Below, piece by piece: positions 44,362-54,500 of a DNA stretch of 64,000 nt. Position numbers and translations under genes: made by a program. The notes beneath the pieces are model-generated. The model was not told the DNA's origin. It saw only the letters and a program-made list of their open reading frames with translations, and did not search any database. The stretch covers positions 1 through 64,000 of the forward strand of contig NZ_RXNQ01000008.1 of NCBI RefSeq assembly GCF_004138205.1. The letters run 5' to 3'. The stretch is from Pedobacter sp. SYP-B3415. GTDB taxonomy: Bacteria; Bacteroidota; Bacteroidia; Sphingobacteriales; Sphingobacteriaceae. Each line of letters opens with the position of its first letter. Position 1 is the stretch's first letter.

Positions 44362-46218
44362 CTACCACTTTTTTCTGCGGCTGCTTTCTTTTTTATTGAA
44401 TCCGCCAGAGCGGTCTGAACGTTCGGAACGGTCTGAGCGACTTTTGCCGGAGAAGTCTCTGAAGCCACCGCCGTTTGAGTCACGGCGTGCACCAAAGCTG
44501 CGCCCGCCTTCACGACGACCACCGCCGCCGCCAAATCCCTGGCTTTCAGCCTCGCCAGAGCGTTCGATACGAACATCTCTGCCGTTAAATTCAACAGATT
44601 TAAATCCGCCGAACACTTTATCCACCACCTCGTTTTCAACCTCAAAGAATGAGAAGACACCTTTCAGGTCGATCTTACCAACGCTTTTTCCGCTGATCTT
44701 TGCATGGTTGCACACAAAAGACAACATATCACCCCGGGTAAATTCATCTACCGCGCCCAGGTTAATAAACAGGCGTGTGTAACTGCCGTCGCGGGCAGAA
44801 CCACGACGTTCGCCTCTCTCGCGACGCTCTCCGCGTTCACCTCTTTCGCTGCGCTCTCCGCGCTCTCCACGCTCTCCGCGCTCGTAAGGAGTAACGTTCA
44901 GATCAGGTGCGTCACGGTAATATTCAAGGAAGCGGTTAAATTCAAGCGAAGCAAAACGTTTAATGACTTCTTCTTTCTCAAGATCCTTAAACTCATCCAT
45001 AATGCGCGGAATGTATTGCTCGATCTGGCTCTCATTTACCTCAACATTGTGAACTTTATGGATAAGGGAGAACAGTTGTTTTTCGCAAACCTCAAAACCG
45101 CCCGGTACTTCTGCCTTGGTAAAAGGCTTGCCGATAATACGTTCCAGCTGACGGATTTTGCCGGTTTCTTTAGCGTTGATGATACAGATTGAAATACCGG
45201 ATTTACCTGCACGCGCTGTACGGCCGCTGCGGTGTGTGTAACTTTCAATCTCGTCTGGCAATGCATAGTTAATCACGTGTGTCACGTTATTAACGTCGAT
45301 ACCACGTGCGGCAACATCAGTAGCAACAAGCAGTTGCATGCTGCGATCGCGGAAACGCTTCATTACCTTATCGCGCTGCTGCTGCGAAAGGTCGCCATGC
45401 AGTGCGTCAGCATTGTAACCATCTTTGATCAGGTTTTCGGCAACTTCCTGGGTATCCAGTTTTGTTTTGCAGAAAACAACGCCGAAAATATCCGGATTAA
45501 AGTCGACGATACGTTTAAGGGCATCATACTTTTCGCGGGCACGAACTACATAATATTCATGCTCAATATTGGCGTTGCCGCTGTTTTTGGTTCCCATGGT
45601 TAGTTCAACCGGACTATCCATGTAGTTTTTCGCAATTCTGCGAACCTCAGCAGGCATAGTGGCTGAGAACAGCCATGTTTTTTTGTCTTCAGGGGTTGTA
45701 GAAAGAATCTCATTGATGTCTTCCTGAAAGCCCATGTTGAGCATTTCGTCAGCCTCGTCGAGAACAACGTGTTTGACGTTTGAAAAATCGATCGCTTTGC
45801 GGCCGATAATGTCCAGCATGCGGCCGGGCGTGGCCACAACGATCTGAACACCGTTCCTGATCTCGCGCAGTTGTTGCACGATGCTTGCACCGCCGTAAAC
45901 GGCTACGATGTTCGCATTTGACAGGTTCTTGGAGAAATTTTTAAGGTCGTTCGCAATCTGAAGGCAAAGCTCGCGTGTAGGGCACAGAATAAGTGCCTGC
46001 GGCTTGTTGCTTTTAAAGTCGATTAGTTCCAGCAGCGGTAAGCCGAATGCTGCTGTTTTTCCTGTACCTGTCTGGGCCAAACCAACAAAGTCATTATTGC
46101 CTTGTAACAGTACCGGAATCGCTTGTTCCTGGATGGGCGTAGGTTGCTCGAAACCGAGCTCCTTTATGGCATTAACGACATCATCACTTATCCCCAATAA
46201 TTGAAATGGGTTTATCAT
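44362..46218 (-). CDS. deaD: DEAD-box RNA helicase with C-terminal RNA-binding domain and RGE-rich linker
   Basis: A 618-residue CsdA/DeaD-type helicase. Domain 1: Q motif GFEQPTPIQ (22-30), motif I AQTGTGKT (48-55), PTRELC, TPGRMLD, DEADEML, SAT. Domain 2: VFCKTK, ATDVAARGID, HRSGRTARAGK. Residues about 450-485 form a tandem repeat of RGERGERSE-like units, then a DbpA-type RNA-binding domain (TRLFINLGAVDEFTRGDMLSFV to FEVENEVVDKVF), and a Gly/Arg/Ser tail ending RRKKW. Such proteins act in ribosome assembly and cold-shock RNA remodelling. The tandem repeats would be expected to vary in number between strains. The -7 box is at 46238. Confidence 0.95.
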   Translation of the reverse strand: MINPFQLLGISDDVVNAIKELGFEQPTPIQEQAIPVLLQGNNDFVGLAQTGTGKTAAFGLPLLELIDFKSNKPQALILCPTRELCLQIANDLKNFSKNLSNANIVAVYGGASIVQQLREIRNGVQIVVATPGRMLDIIGRKAIDFSNVKHVVLDEADEMLNMGFQEDINEILSTTPEDKKTWLFSATMPAEVRRIAKNYMDSPVELTMGTKNSGNANIEHEYYVVRAREKYDALKRIVDFNPDIFGVVFCKTKLDTQEVAENLIKDGYNADALHGDLSQQQRDKVMKRFRDRSMQLLVATDVAARGIDVNNVTHVINYALPDEIESYTHRSGRTARAGKSGISICIINAKETGKIRQLERIIGKPFTKAEVPGGFEVCEKQLFSLIHKVHNVEVNESQIEQYIPRIMDEFKDLEKEEVIKRFASLEFNRFLEYYRDAPDLNVTPYERGERGERGERSERGERGERRERGERRGSARDGSYTRLFINLGAVDEFTRGDMLSFVCNHAKISGKSVGKIDLKGVFSFFEVENEVVDKVFGGFKSVEFNGRDVRIERSGEAESQGFGGGGGRREGGRSFGARRDSNGGGFRDFSGKSRSDRSERSDRSGGFNKKESSRRKKW

Positions 46219-46237
46219 GTCTTATTTTATTAAGGCG

Positions 46238-46245
46238 CAAAGGTA
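46238..46245 (-). promoter_or_regulatory. -7 box of the helicase gene
   Basis: CAAAGGTA on the plus strand reads TACCTTTG on the minus strand (TAnnTTTG), 19 bases upstream of the ATG. Confidence 0.5.
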
Positions 46246-46476
46246 CGCTTATTTTCCCGCATTATTAACGAGGCGTGAAAATAGCAAGCAAATGCATCTG
46301 CTTAATAATCAGGAAAAAAGAACCGCTGTTACCGCTTTTGTGGCTTGATTCCGGTTAAAGGCCTCTTTTCACCGGCGTAAATCAGATCTGAAGTCGGAAA
46401 AGATTATTCAATGCTGACAAATACGCCCTGTCCTGAAGTCGTATTTTGCCGCCTGTCAAACCGCCAAAACTGCTGA

Positions 46477-46944
46477 TTAACGCAGCCGGTCTGCGGAACG
46501 AATCAATTTTTCGTCTTTGTTGATACCGCGAATAGCCAGGATATTTAATAATACGGCAATCGCCGGACAAAAAGCACCGGGCCCGTAAACCGCCCCCTCA
46601 AGTCCACCGGGCAGGTCCTGTGCCACAACTGCACATGAGCCTATAAAGAAAAACGAGAGCACAATAGTTGCCAGGCATATTCTCTTTTGCGTGCGCCGGT
46701 TCCGGAAGCGAAAAATATTGCCGAAACAAAGAAGCGCAAGAATTACATTTGCTACCACCAGACCGGCAGAGACTTCGGTCTTCTGGCCGGCAGGTACGCT
46801 TCCGTTTTCTGTAGCGCTGATACCGATTGTATAAAAATGATAAGTTGTGTTACCTGCCTGCGTGCTCAATACCGGCAAAAAGAACATCGCAACAAAAACC
46901 AGGCATGCCAGAAGCAGCCAGACAGATTGTATTCTTTGTATCAT
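46477..46944 (-). CDS. DUF4293 family membrane protein
   Basis: A 155-residue protein of a Bacteroidota-only family. It starts MIQRIQSVWLLLACLVFVAMFF, a family signature, and has four hydrophobic segments (about 8-28, 65-82, 95-115, 125-142). The Lys/Asp C terminus is short. The role is unknown. It is a single gene whose -7 box lies at 46966, divergent from truA. The 258 bases between its stop and the helicase gene show nothing I can name. Confidence 0.87.
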   Translation of the reverse strand: MIQRIQSVWLLLACLVFVAMFFLPVLSTQAGNTTYHFYTIGISATENGSVPAGQKTEVSAGLVVANVILALLCFGNIFRFRNRRTQKRICLATIVLSFFFIGSCAVVAQDLPGGLEGAVYGPGAFCPAIAVLLNILAIRGINKDEKLIRSADRLR

Positions 46945-46965
46945 ATCAATTTAATAAAATCCGGG

Positions 46966-46973
46966 CAAATATA
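46966..46973 (-). promoter_or_regulatory. -7 box of the DUF4293 gene
   Basis: CAAATATA on the plus strand reads TATATTTG on the minus strand, 21 bases before the ATG. Confidence 0.5.
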
Positions 46974-47013
46974 TTTAAAACAAAAGCCCGCAGGCTAAAT
47001 ATAGATAAAAAAG

Positions 47014-47021
47014 TATTTTTG
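47014..47021 (+). promoter_or_regulatory. -7 box of truA
   Basis: TATTTTTG (TAnnTTTG) ends 7 bases before the TTG start codon of truA, so the message would be leaderless or nearly so. Confidence 0.5.
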
Positions 47022-47028
47022 CATCACT

Positions 47029-47793
47029 TTGAGCACCACGCGTTATTTTATTGAGCTTGCCTATGATGGAACGTCCTTCCATGGCTGGCAAATACAACCC
47101 AATGCAGTTTCTGTACAGGAATTGCTCGACCGTGCGCTCAGCACCTGTTTCCGTACGCCTGTGCAGACCACGGGTTGCGGAAGAACGGATACCGGTGTAC
47201 ATGCGACCCGGTTTTTTGCACATTTCGATCTTCCTGAAAGCATAGGCCGGGCAGAACAACAGGTTCATGCCGTAAACGCATTACTTCCCTATCAAATTGG
47301 AGTGAAACGCATATTTGCTGTTCAGGCCGATGCCCATGCCCGGTTTGACGCTACGTCACGTACCTATCATTATTTCATACATACCAGGAAAGATCCCTTC
47401 AGGCATCAGCGCTCATGGCTGCTGCGCGACGAACTGAACCTGGCAGCCATGAATGAAGCGGCATCCAGGCTGTTTCATCATACTGACTTTTCCTGCTTCA
47501 GTAAATCGAACACCCAGACATTTACCAATAATTGCCGGATAAGCGAGGCGGTGTTTACAGCGCTTCCAGACAATGGGCTGCAATTCACCATATCTGCAGA
47601 CCGCTTTCTGCGCAACATGGTGCGCGCGATTGTTGGTACGCTGGCCGACGTGGGGCGGGCGAAACTCTCGGCTGATGCTTTTGATCAGATTATTGAAAGC
47701 AGGAACCGCAGCAACGCCGGTCAATCCGTTCCTGCCTGCGGACTCTATCTTGTAAACATAACTTATCCCTACGTAAACGAATGGCAGCAGTAA
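47029..47793 (+). CDS. truA: tRNA pseudouridine(38-40) synthase
   Basis: A 254-residue TruA. The start is TTG at 47029: the frame has a stop (TAG) at 47002 and no ATG or GTG before the conserved RYFIELAYDGTSFHGWQ. The catalytic Asp is in GRTDTGVHA, and the ARFDATSRTYHYFI, NNCRISEA and FTISADRFLRNMVRAIVGTL segments complete the site. It modifies the anticodon arm of many tRNAs. Its last 13 bases overlap the ABC exporter gene, so the two are coupled, an arrangement of convenience rather than pathway. Confidence 0.94.
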   Translation: MSTTRYFIELAYDGTSFHGWQIQPNAVSVQELLDRALSTCFRTPVQTTGCGRTDTGVHATRFFAHFDLPESIGRAEQQVHAVNALLPYQIGVKRIFAVQADAHARFDATSRTYHYFIHTRKDPFRHQRSWLLRDELNLAAMNEAASRLFHHTDFSCFSKSNTQTFTNNCRISEAVFTALPDNGLQFTISADRFLRNMVRAIVGTLADVGRAKLSADAFDQIIESRNRSNAGQSVPACGLYLVNITYPYVNEWQQ

Positions 47794-49556
47794 CCGGCGA
47801 CGCATATGATTTTGGCTTAATGAAGCGAATTTTCGGGTACGTCAAACCGTACCGGCGAATTTTTTTCTGGTCGGTCGTTCTGACCATCCTTTTGGCTGCG
47901 GTTGCCCCCCTAAGGCCATGGCTGATCAAGTATACGCTTGACCACTACATTCTGCAGGATCAGCACAATGGTCTCGTGATGATGATGGTGGTCATGCTGG
48001 TGCTGCTTGTACTCCAGTCTTTGATCCAATATCAGCATACGTTATTAACCAATCATCTGGGCCAGTCGGTAATACGGGATTTGCGCATATCGGTTTTCAA
48101 CCATATCACACGTTTGCGTCTGAAGTTTTTTGACAAGACACCCATCGGCCAGTTAATTACCCGAACTGTTTCCGATCTTGAAACAATCGCAGATATTTTC
48201 TCTGAAGGGTTGATCGTTATTATCGGCGATGTTTTGCAGGTAGCGGTGATTATTGCATGGATGGCGTTTGAAGACTGGGAACTTACGATTGTCGTGTTGC
48301 TTCCTATGCCACTGCTTATTTTTGCAACCCGGATTTTTCAGAAATCCATCAAATCAGCATTTCAATCTGTACGGGCCGAAGTATCAAATTTAAACACGTT
48401 CCTGCAGGAGCACATTACAGGAATTTCCATTATTCAATATTTCGCGCGCGAAAAACAGGAATATAACAAGTTTAAAAAGATCAATTCCCGTTACCGCGAT
48501 GCAAACATCCGCTCAAACTGGTATTATTCTATCTTTTTCCCGGTCGTGGAGATTATATCAGCCATGTCTCTCGGCTTACTTGTGTGGTATGGCGCAAAAA
48601 GCATTTTGGCTAAACCATTTGACGCTTCGCCGGGCACCATTGCAGAATTTATCCTCTTTATCAATATGCTGTTCAGACCCATTCGCGAACTGGCTGATAA
48701 ATTTAACACGCTGCAGATGGGCATGGTCGGCGCTGAACGCGTCTTTAAGGTATTGGATACGAAAGAGCATACGCCTGACAAAGGCAGTCTTGCGCCTGCG
48801 AAGCTTGAAGGAAATGTGATATTTGACCGCGTGTGGTTTGCTTACAATGATGAGAATTGGGTGCTGAAGGAACTATCTTTCGAGGTGCGCGCCGGAGAAA
48901 CCGTGGCGCTGGTTGGCGCAACGGGCGCAGGCAAATCATCAACCATCAATATATTAAACCGTTTCTACGAGATCGGGCGTGGTAACATCCTGCTCGACGG
49001 TCATGATATTCATGAATACCGGCTTGATTATCTGCGCCGTAATATCGCAACCGTCTTGCAGGACGTATTTCTTTTTTCAGACAGCATTCTGAACAATATT
49101 ACGCTTGGGCATCCGGGCATCAGCATGGAAACGGTTACCGATGCTGCTAAAAAAGTCGGAGCCCATGATTTTATCGCGAAACTTCCGGGCGGTTACCAGT
49201 ATAATGTCATGGAACGTGGCGCTACGCTTTCTGCCGGACAGGCGCAACTCATCTCGTTTATCCGGGCATTTGTCCACAATCCGGCCATTCTGGTGCTGGA
49301 TGAGGCTACCTCATCTGTTGACACAGAAACAGAGTTGATGATCCAGCACGCCATTAATAACCTGATGCAGGGAAGAACGGCCATTGTTATTGCCCACCGG
49401 CTGTCGACAATTCAGAAAGCCGACAAAATTATTGTACTCGATAAGGGCGAAATTAAGGAGATGGGAACGCATCATGAATTGCTTAGAATTGGCGGATACT
49501 ATAAAAAATTGTACGATTTGCAATTCAGTTCAACCGGAATTGATAAAACCGTCTGA
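47781..49556 (+). CDS. ABC transporter, fused permease and ATPase (exporter type)
   Basis: A 591-residue half-transporter of the MsbA/LmrA type: six membrane helices in residues 25-330, then the nucleotide-binding domain with Walker A GATGAGKSS (379-387), a Q-loop (ATVLQDVFLFSD), signature LSAGQ (483-487; the usual second Gly is Ala), Walker B ILVLDEATS (about 509-517) and an H-loop (VIAHRLSTI). Lipid, lipopeptide or drug export is the family role; the substrate is unknown. The C terminus is short. Confidence 0.94.
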   Translation: MAAVTGDAYDFGLMKRIFGYVKPYRRIFFWSVVLTILLAAVAPLRPWLIKYTLDHYILQDQHNGLVMMMVVMLVLLVLQSLIQYQHTLLTNHLGQSVIRDLRISVFNHITRLRLKFFDKTPIGQLITRTVSDLETIADIFSEGLIVIIGDVLQVAVIIAWMAFEDWELTIVVLLPMPLLIFATRIFQKSIKSAFQSVRAEVSNLNTFLQEHITGISIIQYFAREKQEYNKFKKINSRYRDANIRSNWYYSIFFPVVEIISAMSLGLLVWYGAKSILAKPFDASPGTIAEFILFINMLFRPIRELADKFNTLQMGMVGAERVFKVLDTKEHTPDKGSLAPAKLEGNVIFDRVWFAYNDENWVLKELSFEVRAGETVALVGATGAGKSSTINILNRFYEIGRGNILLDGHDIHEYRLDYLRRNIATVLQDVFLFSDSILNNITLGHPGISMETVTDAAKKVGAHDFIAKLPGGYQYNVMERGATLSAGQAQLISFIRAFVHNPAILVLDEATSSVDTETELMIQHAINNLMQGRTAIVIAHRLSTIQKADKIIVLDKGEIKEMGTHHELLRIGGYYKKLYDLQFSSTGIDKTV

Positions 49557-49585
49557 CAAAAGTGACATTCCGGGCGTTTTTTCTC

Positions 49586-49593
49586 TATATTTG
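49586..49593 (+). promoter_or_regulatory. -7 box of the ECF sigma gene
   Basis: TATATTTG (TAnnTTTG) lies 17 bases before the TTG start of the sigma factor gene; probably the entry promoter of the peptide-utilisation locus. Confidence 0.5.
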
Positions 49594-49610
49594 GGTTCAA
49601 CGCTTCAATT

Positions 49611-50186
49611 TTGTCTCAGCAAACCGATACCAGCAGCCAGGAACTCTTCTTTTTGATTGGGCAGGGAGACGAACGTGCTTTTGAAAGACTCTATGACCGC
49701 TACTGGAAAGCATTATTTAACCAGGCCTGCAAGCGCTTAAACGATCCGGAAAAAAGCCGGGACATAGTTCAGAATGTATTTATGGATATCTGGAACAGGC
49801 GTGCTGTTCTTGCCGTTGAAAACCCCGAAGCGTATCTGCGAACGGCCATCAGATTTCAGGTTATAAAAGAAACTGCCAAACATGCCGGGCATTTTGCAGA
49901 TGTGTTTGAAAACGAGATCAGTTCCTGTTTTCTTGCGGATGATCTGCTTGCTGATCATGAAATGCAAAACCTGCTGCGCTTGTTTTTAGAAGCGCTTCCT
50001 GCCAAACGCAGGCGCATCTTCGAGCTTCATTACTTCGAAGCGCATAGCACCACTGCTATAGCCGAACAGCTGTGCTTAAACAGAAAAACGGTGCAAAACC
50101 AACTGCATAGTGCCGCCCGCCTGCTGCGGCTTCGCCTTCAGCAGTTCCTGATTATATGCACCTTTCTCGGCTCTCTGCTTAGGTAA
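49611..50186 (+). CDS. ECF RNA polymerase sigma-70 factor (Bacteroidota FecI-like)
   Basis: A 191-residue sigma factor. Region 2 covers about 20-90 (GDERAFERLYDRYWKALFNQA, DIVQNVFMDIWNRR), region 4 about 125-175 (LEALPAKRRRIFELHYFEAHSTTAIAEQLCLNRKTVQNQL, a helix-turn-helix). The start is TTG; no ATG precedes region 2. The last 20 residues are hydrophobic, as in many members of this subfamily. It is followed by a FecR anti-sigma and an STN-containing SusC, the standard trans-envelope signalling cascade in which the outer-membrane transporter reports substrate to the sigma factor. Confidence 0.94.
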   Translation: MSQQTDTSSQELFFLIGQGDERAFERLYDRYWKALFNQACKRLNDPEKSRDIVQNVFMDIWNRRAVLAVENPEAYLRTAIRFQVIKETAKHAGHFADVFENEISSCFLADDLLADHEMQNLLRLFLEALPAKRRRIFELHYFEAHSTTAIAEQLCLNRKTVQNQLHSAARLLRLRLQQFLIICTFLGSLLR

Positions 50187-50278
50187 ACTGCCAAATACCT
50201 GCGCGATTTAAAAAAAAAGAAATCCGGCTTGGGATTTTTCAGGTCTTCGCGTACTTCATTATACATACCAGCAAATTA

Positions 50279-51502
50279 ATGAAGTTGCAAAAGCTCAGAA
50301 ATTCGTTTCGCGCCATGGTTCGCCGTTATGCGTCAGGCAAAGCCAGCGAAGCGGAGCATAAGTTTCTCAATACCTATTATGACAGTTTTAGTGAGCAAAA
50401 CGGTTCGAAGCTGACCGATGCTGAAACTGAAGCCATGGGTGCAGAAATGCGAACGCACCTGCTTGAACACGTAAGGAAGCAGCCCGGGCCGCGTTGGCTG
50501 CGCTTACGGCCTGCCGTACAGCTGGGCGCCGCTGCCGCTGTTGCTCTGATCGTAGCCGGTCTCGTTTTTCTCCAGAACCGTGCTGTGCAGCCCAACGTGT
50601 TTACGCATCTGAATACACAAAAAGATAACGATATTCTGCCGGGAGCAGATGCGGCCATGCTAACTCTGTCAGACGGCAGCCAGGTAGCGCTTACCGGAAA
50701 CGACAAGCCGGAAATTCTTGATCCTTCGGGCATGCGTATTGGCAATAGAAATACCGGAGAGCTTGATTACAGGAATACCGCCTCAGCGCGTTACGCAGGG
50801 GAATACCATAAAATAGAAACGCCTCTTGGCGGACAATACCGGCTTATACTCCCTGATGGTACAAAAGTCTGGCTAAATGCAGGATCTTCCCTGCGTTATC
50901 CTGCATCTTTCAATGCAAGAATGCCGGCGCCGAGGCAGGTCGAACTATCCGGCGAAGCCTATTTTGAAGTGATGCATTATGACGGCGAAGGCGGCAGTCC
51001 GCTGCCATTCAAAGTGCAGAGCCATGCCGGAACACTACACGAACAAACGGTTGAAGTGCTGGGAACGCATTTCAATATCAATACGTATCAGGATGCCAGC
51101 CTCAGCCGGATCACCCTTATGGAGGGAAGTGTAAGGGTCAGGCGCCCCGAGGGCTTGCGTGAACTGAAGCCCGGTCAGCAACTTTTAGCCTGGACAGGCG
51201 GAATGAAAGTCGGGCAGGCCGATCTGGCCGAAGCAATAGCCTGGAAAAATAACCAGTTTATGTTCAACAATACCTCGCTCTCTGATATTCTGAGGCAGCT
51301 GGACCGCTGGTACAACATCAGAACAGAAGCTAACCCAATTGCAGACAGGAAAAGGTATAGCGGCGTCATTTCAAGGCGTGTCAATTTATCTGAAGTGCTG
51401 AAAATGCTTGAGCTAACAGGCAACGTACGCTTCAAACTGGAAGATAACCGGACGCTGAAAGTAAGTTTAAACGAAACCAACAAACGATATAACCACGATT
51501 AA
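50279..51502 (+). CDS. FecR-type anti-sigma factor
   Basis: A 407-residue inner-membrane regulator. The cytoplasmic N-terminal 75 residues (RYASGKASEAEHKFLNTYYD) hold the sigma-binding part; the single membrane helix is about 80-98; the periplasmic FecR domain runs about 175-300 (ETPLGGQYRLILPDGTKVWLNAGSSLRYP, VEVLGTHFNI) and the C-terminal DUF4974 domain about 325-400 (NNTSLSDILRQLDRWYNI). The latter should contact the STN domain of the SusC encoded next. It lies 92 bases after the sigma gene and 10 before susC. Confidence 0.94.
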   Translation: MKLQKLRNSFRAMVRRYASGKASEAEHKFLNTYYDSFSEQNGSKLTDAETEAMGAEMRTHLLEHVRKQPGPRWLRLRPAVQLGAAAAVALIVAGLVFLQNRAVQPNVFTHLNTQKDNDILPGADAAMLTLSDGSQVALTGNDKPEILDPSGMRIGNRNTGELDYRNTASARYAGEYHKIETPLGGQYRLILPDGTKVWLNAGSSLRYPASFNARMPAPRQVELSGEAYFEVMHYDGEGGSPLPFKVQSHAGTLHEQTVEVLGTHFNINTYQDASLSRITLMEGSVRVRRPEGLRELKPGQQLLAWTGGMKVGQADLAEAIAWKNNQFMFNNTSLSDILRQLDRWYNIRTEANPIADRKRYSGVISRRVNLSEVLKMLELTGNVRFKLEDNRTLKVSLNETNKRYNHD

Positions 51503-51512
51503 CCAATAATTT

Positions 51513-54500
51513 ATGAATTCAGAACCTCTACCCACAAACAAGGCAGGAACCCGGCTAAACAACGGTGGCCGGCGATTGCAGCCAAATGGCCGTTTGGCTC
51601 TGGTGTTGCTTATGCTGTTATCCTTGCAGCTGTCGGCCGCCGCATTTTCACAACGGCTCAACCTTACCGGCAAAAACAAGCCCCTTGAGCTCATCTTAAA
51701 AGAGGTAAACCGCCAAACGGGCTATTTCTTTTTGTATGACATTGACCTCGTAAAGCAGCGTGCGCAGCCGGTTACTGTTCAGTTAAAGAATGCCAGCCTC
51801 GAGGATGCATTAAATACGATTTTACGCGGACAGCCATTTAGCTGGGAAATACGCGAAAATACTATTTTGCTTAAACCTGCTGCAGTAAGCCCGAAACAGG
51901 AAACCGTCCGTGTGCAAGGCAGTGTGGTCGACGAAAACGGCGGGCCTCTGCCGGGTGCAACAGTTCGCGTAAAAAACAGCGGAGCCACCGTAAGCACCAG
52001 ACAGGATGGTTCATTTGTAATCTCAGCACCTGCAAATGCAACACTCGTCATCAGCTACATCGGTTATGAAAACCGGGAATTTGCCGCACGGGAAAATGCC
52101 GGAACCCTGCAAATGAAACTGCTTGCTGGCAACCTGAGCGAAGTAACCGTAACCGGATACACAGCTTATCTCAAGGATCAGTCGCCAATTGCCGCAAAAA
52201 CTGTAGCAGCAGAAAATATCAATCAGGTTCCGGGACTAACGGTAGACCAGATCTTACAGGGCCGTGTGGCCGGTATGAGCGTAATTTCGAGCTCCGGGCA
52301 ACCCGGGCAAAGTGCATCGGTCACCATTCGTGGTATAGGTAGTGTGAACGGATCGTCTACGCCCCTGTATGTGCTTGATGGAATTCCGATTGAAGCGGGA
52401 TATTTTCAGACATTGAATCCTGAAGATATTGAAAGTGCAACCGTATTGAAAGATGCCTCGGCAAAAGCACTTTATGGCTCGCGCGGATCGAATGGTGTGG
52501 TTGTTCTTACAACCAAGAAAGGCCAGGCAGGCAAGTTTTCCCTGCAATACAATTCGCAATATGGCTTCTCGAACCTGAGCCGCCCCAACTTCATCATGAT
52601 GAACACGGAACAGCGGTTACGTTTTGAAGAAGAGGTCGGCGTTGACTTTGGCCGGAACATTGGTCCCGGATGGACCTATTCGCCGAAAAATCCGAATTAT
52701 ACAGGTGGAACGGCGGCATTCAGACAACGTGCTGATTTTATCCTTGATAGTTTACGTAAGATCGATACCGACTGGCGCGACATCTTTTTTCAACGCGGCA
52801 AATTTCAGGAGCAGCAGCTTAGCCTGAGCGGCGGTAACGATAATATCCGCTATTACAACTCATTTAATTATTACGATCAGGAAGGCGTGGCAAAACGTAC
52901 CGGGCTTGAGCGTTATGCCCTGCGCAGTAACGTCGACTTCAAGGCAGACAAGTTTTCTGGTAATGTGAACGTTTCACTTGGTTATTCGAATTCAAGCTTC
53001 ACCGAAGGTGAGGGCGGTACAGGAGCGGGAACGGCAATGGCCTCTGTTTATTATGCCCTTCCATATGAATACCCTTATGCGTCAGACGGAACACTCATCC
53101 ACCCGGGTAACCGTTCGTCTTACTTTATCGTTGACCAGCGCGAAGGCAGCCAGGGTCTGGAGCGGCTGCTTAATTCGGCCAACAAAACTGATCAGTTGAA
53201 ATCGATCATTGGAACTACCCTGGCCTACCAGATCCTTCCTGAACTCAAAATCAGCACACGTGCCGGTATCGACTACAGGAACTCGACCGATATGTTATTC
53301 ATTAATCCTGATTCTTATTACGGGTCGCGAAGCAACTCAACCACCCTTGGCGGCAAAGGCCGGTTTGAAGAGGGTACAAGACGTAACTTTAACATCGTTT
53401 CGACTACAGGGCTTACCTTCAACAAACTTTTTGCGGGTGTACATGACCTGGAAGTCTCCGGTTTTTATGAATACAATTACAACAACTACAACTCGTTCGG
53501 ATTTACCGGATTTGGCGTTGATGGTCGCCTGCCCGAAACCCCTGCTGGTGTAACTAATGGCAGCGCAACATTTCTGCCGATTGTAAGCGGTGGCAAAACA
53601 CGCAGTGCGCTGGCTTCATTTATGACTGTTGGTCGTTACACTTTTGATAACCGGTACACGCTTACGGCGAGCTACCGCTATGATGGTTCCACCAAGGTGG
53701 CACCAAAAAACAAATGGCATGGTTTCTACTCTTTCGGCGCAAACTGGAACGCCAAAGCTGAAGATTTTCTGCGGGGCGTAGAATGGCTGAATGACCTCCG
53801 GGTACGCGCCAGCTATGGAACCACGGCCAGCCAGCTGCCGGGTGAGTTTAACTACCTGCCACAATTTGATACCCAGACCTCCTATGGCGGTGTTACCGGT
53901 ATCCGTGCCAGGACACCAGGCAATGCAGACTATGACTGGGAATATGTAGATGAATTTAATGCCGGCATTGACGCTGCCTTTTTTAAAGGTGGTCGCCTGC
54001 GCATTACAGCCGATTTTTACAACCGCATTACGCGCAACATGTTTTTTGATCAGCCGCTCTCGGCAACTTCCGGTTTTGACGTGCTGGCGCTCAGCTCAGG
54101 CAAAATGCGCAACCGCGGTATCGAGTTTGAGGTTAGCGGCGACGTGCTGAAGTCTGCCGATTTCAGCTGGTCGCTGGGTGTAAACGGGGGGTACAATAAA
54201 AACAGAATCCTGTTTCTTACGCCGCTTGCTGAGCAATTGCCAGATGGCGACAGCCGCATCTTCAAAGTTGGTTTGCCATATGGCACCTATTACGCACCTG
54301 ACTGGGCGGGCGTAAATCCGCAAACGGGCGAAGCACAATATTACAACCTGGATGGCAGTATCACAACCAGTTATAATGCGGCCGCTCAGAGCGCCACAAA
54401 TTCGGGGTCGCTCTTCCCGACATTTACGGGGGGCTTTAACACGTCTGTACGCTGGAAAGGCTTCACAGCCAGTGCCCTCTTTTCTTTCGTAACGGATGTG

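Noticed and set aside
46382..46570. A 62-codon frame downstream of the DUF4293 gene
   Set aside because: It overlaps the end of that gene in another frame and has mixed, non-coding-like composition.
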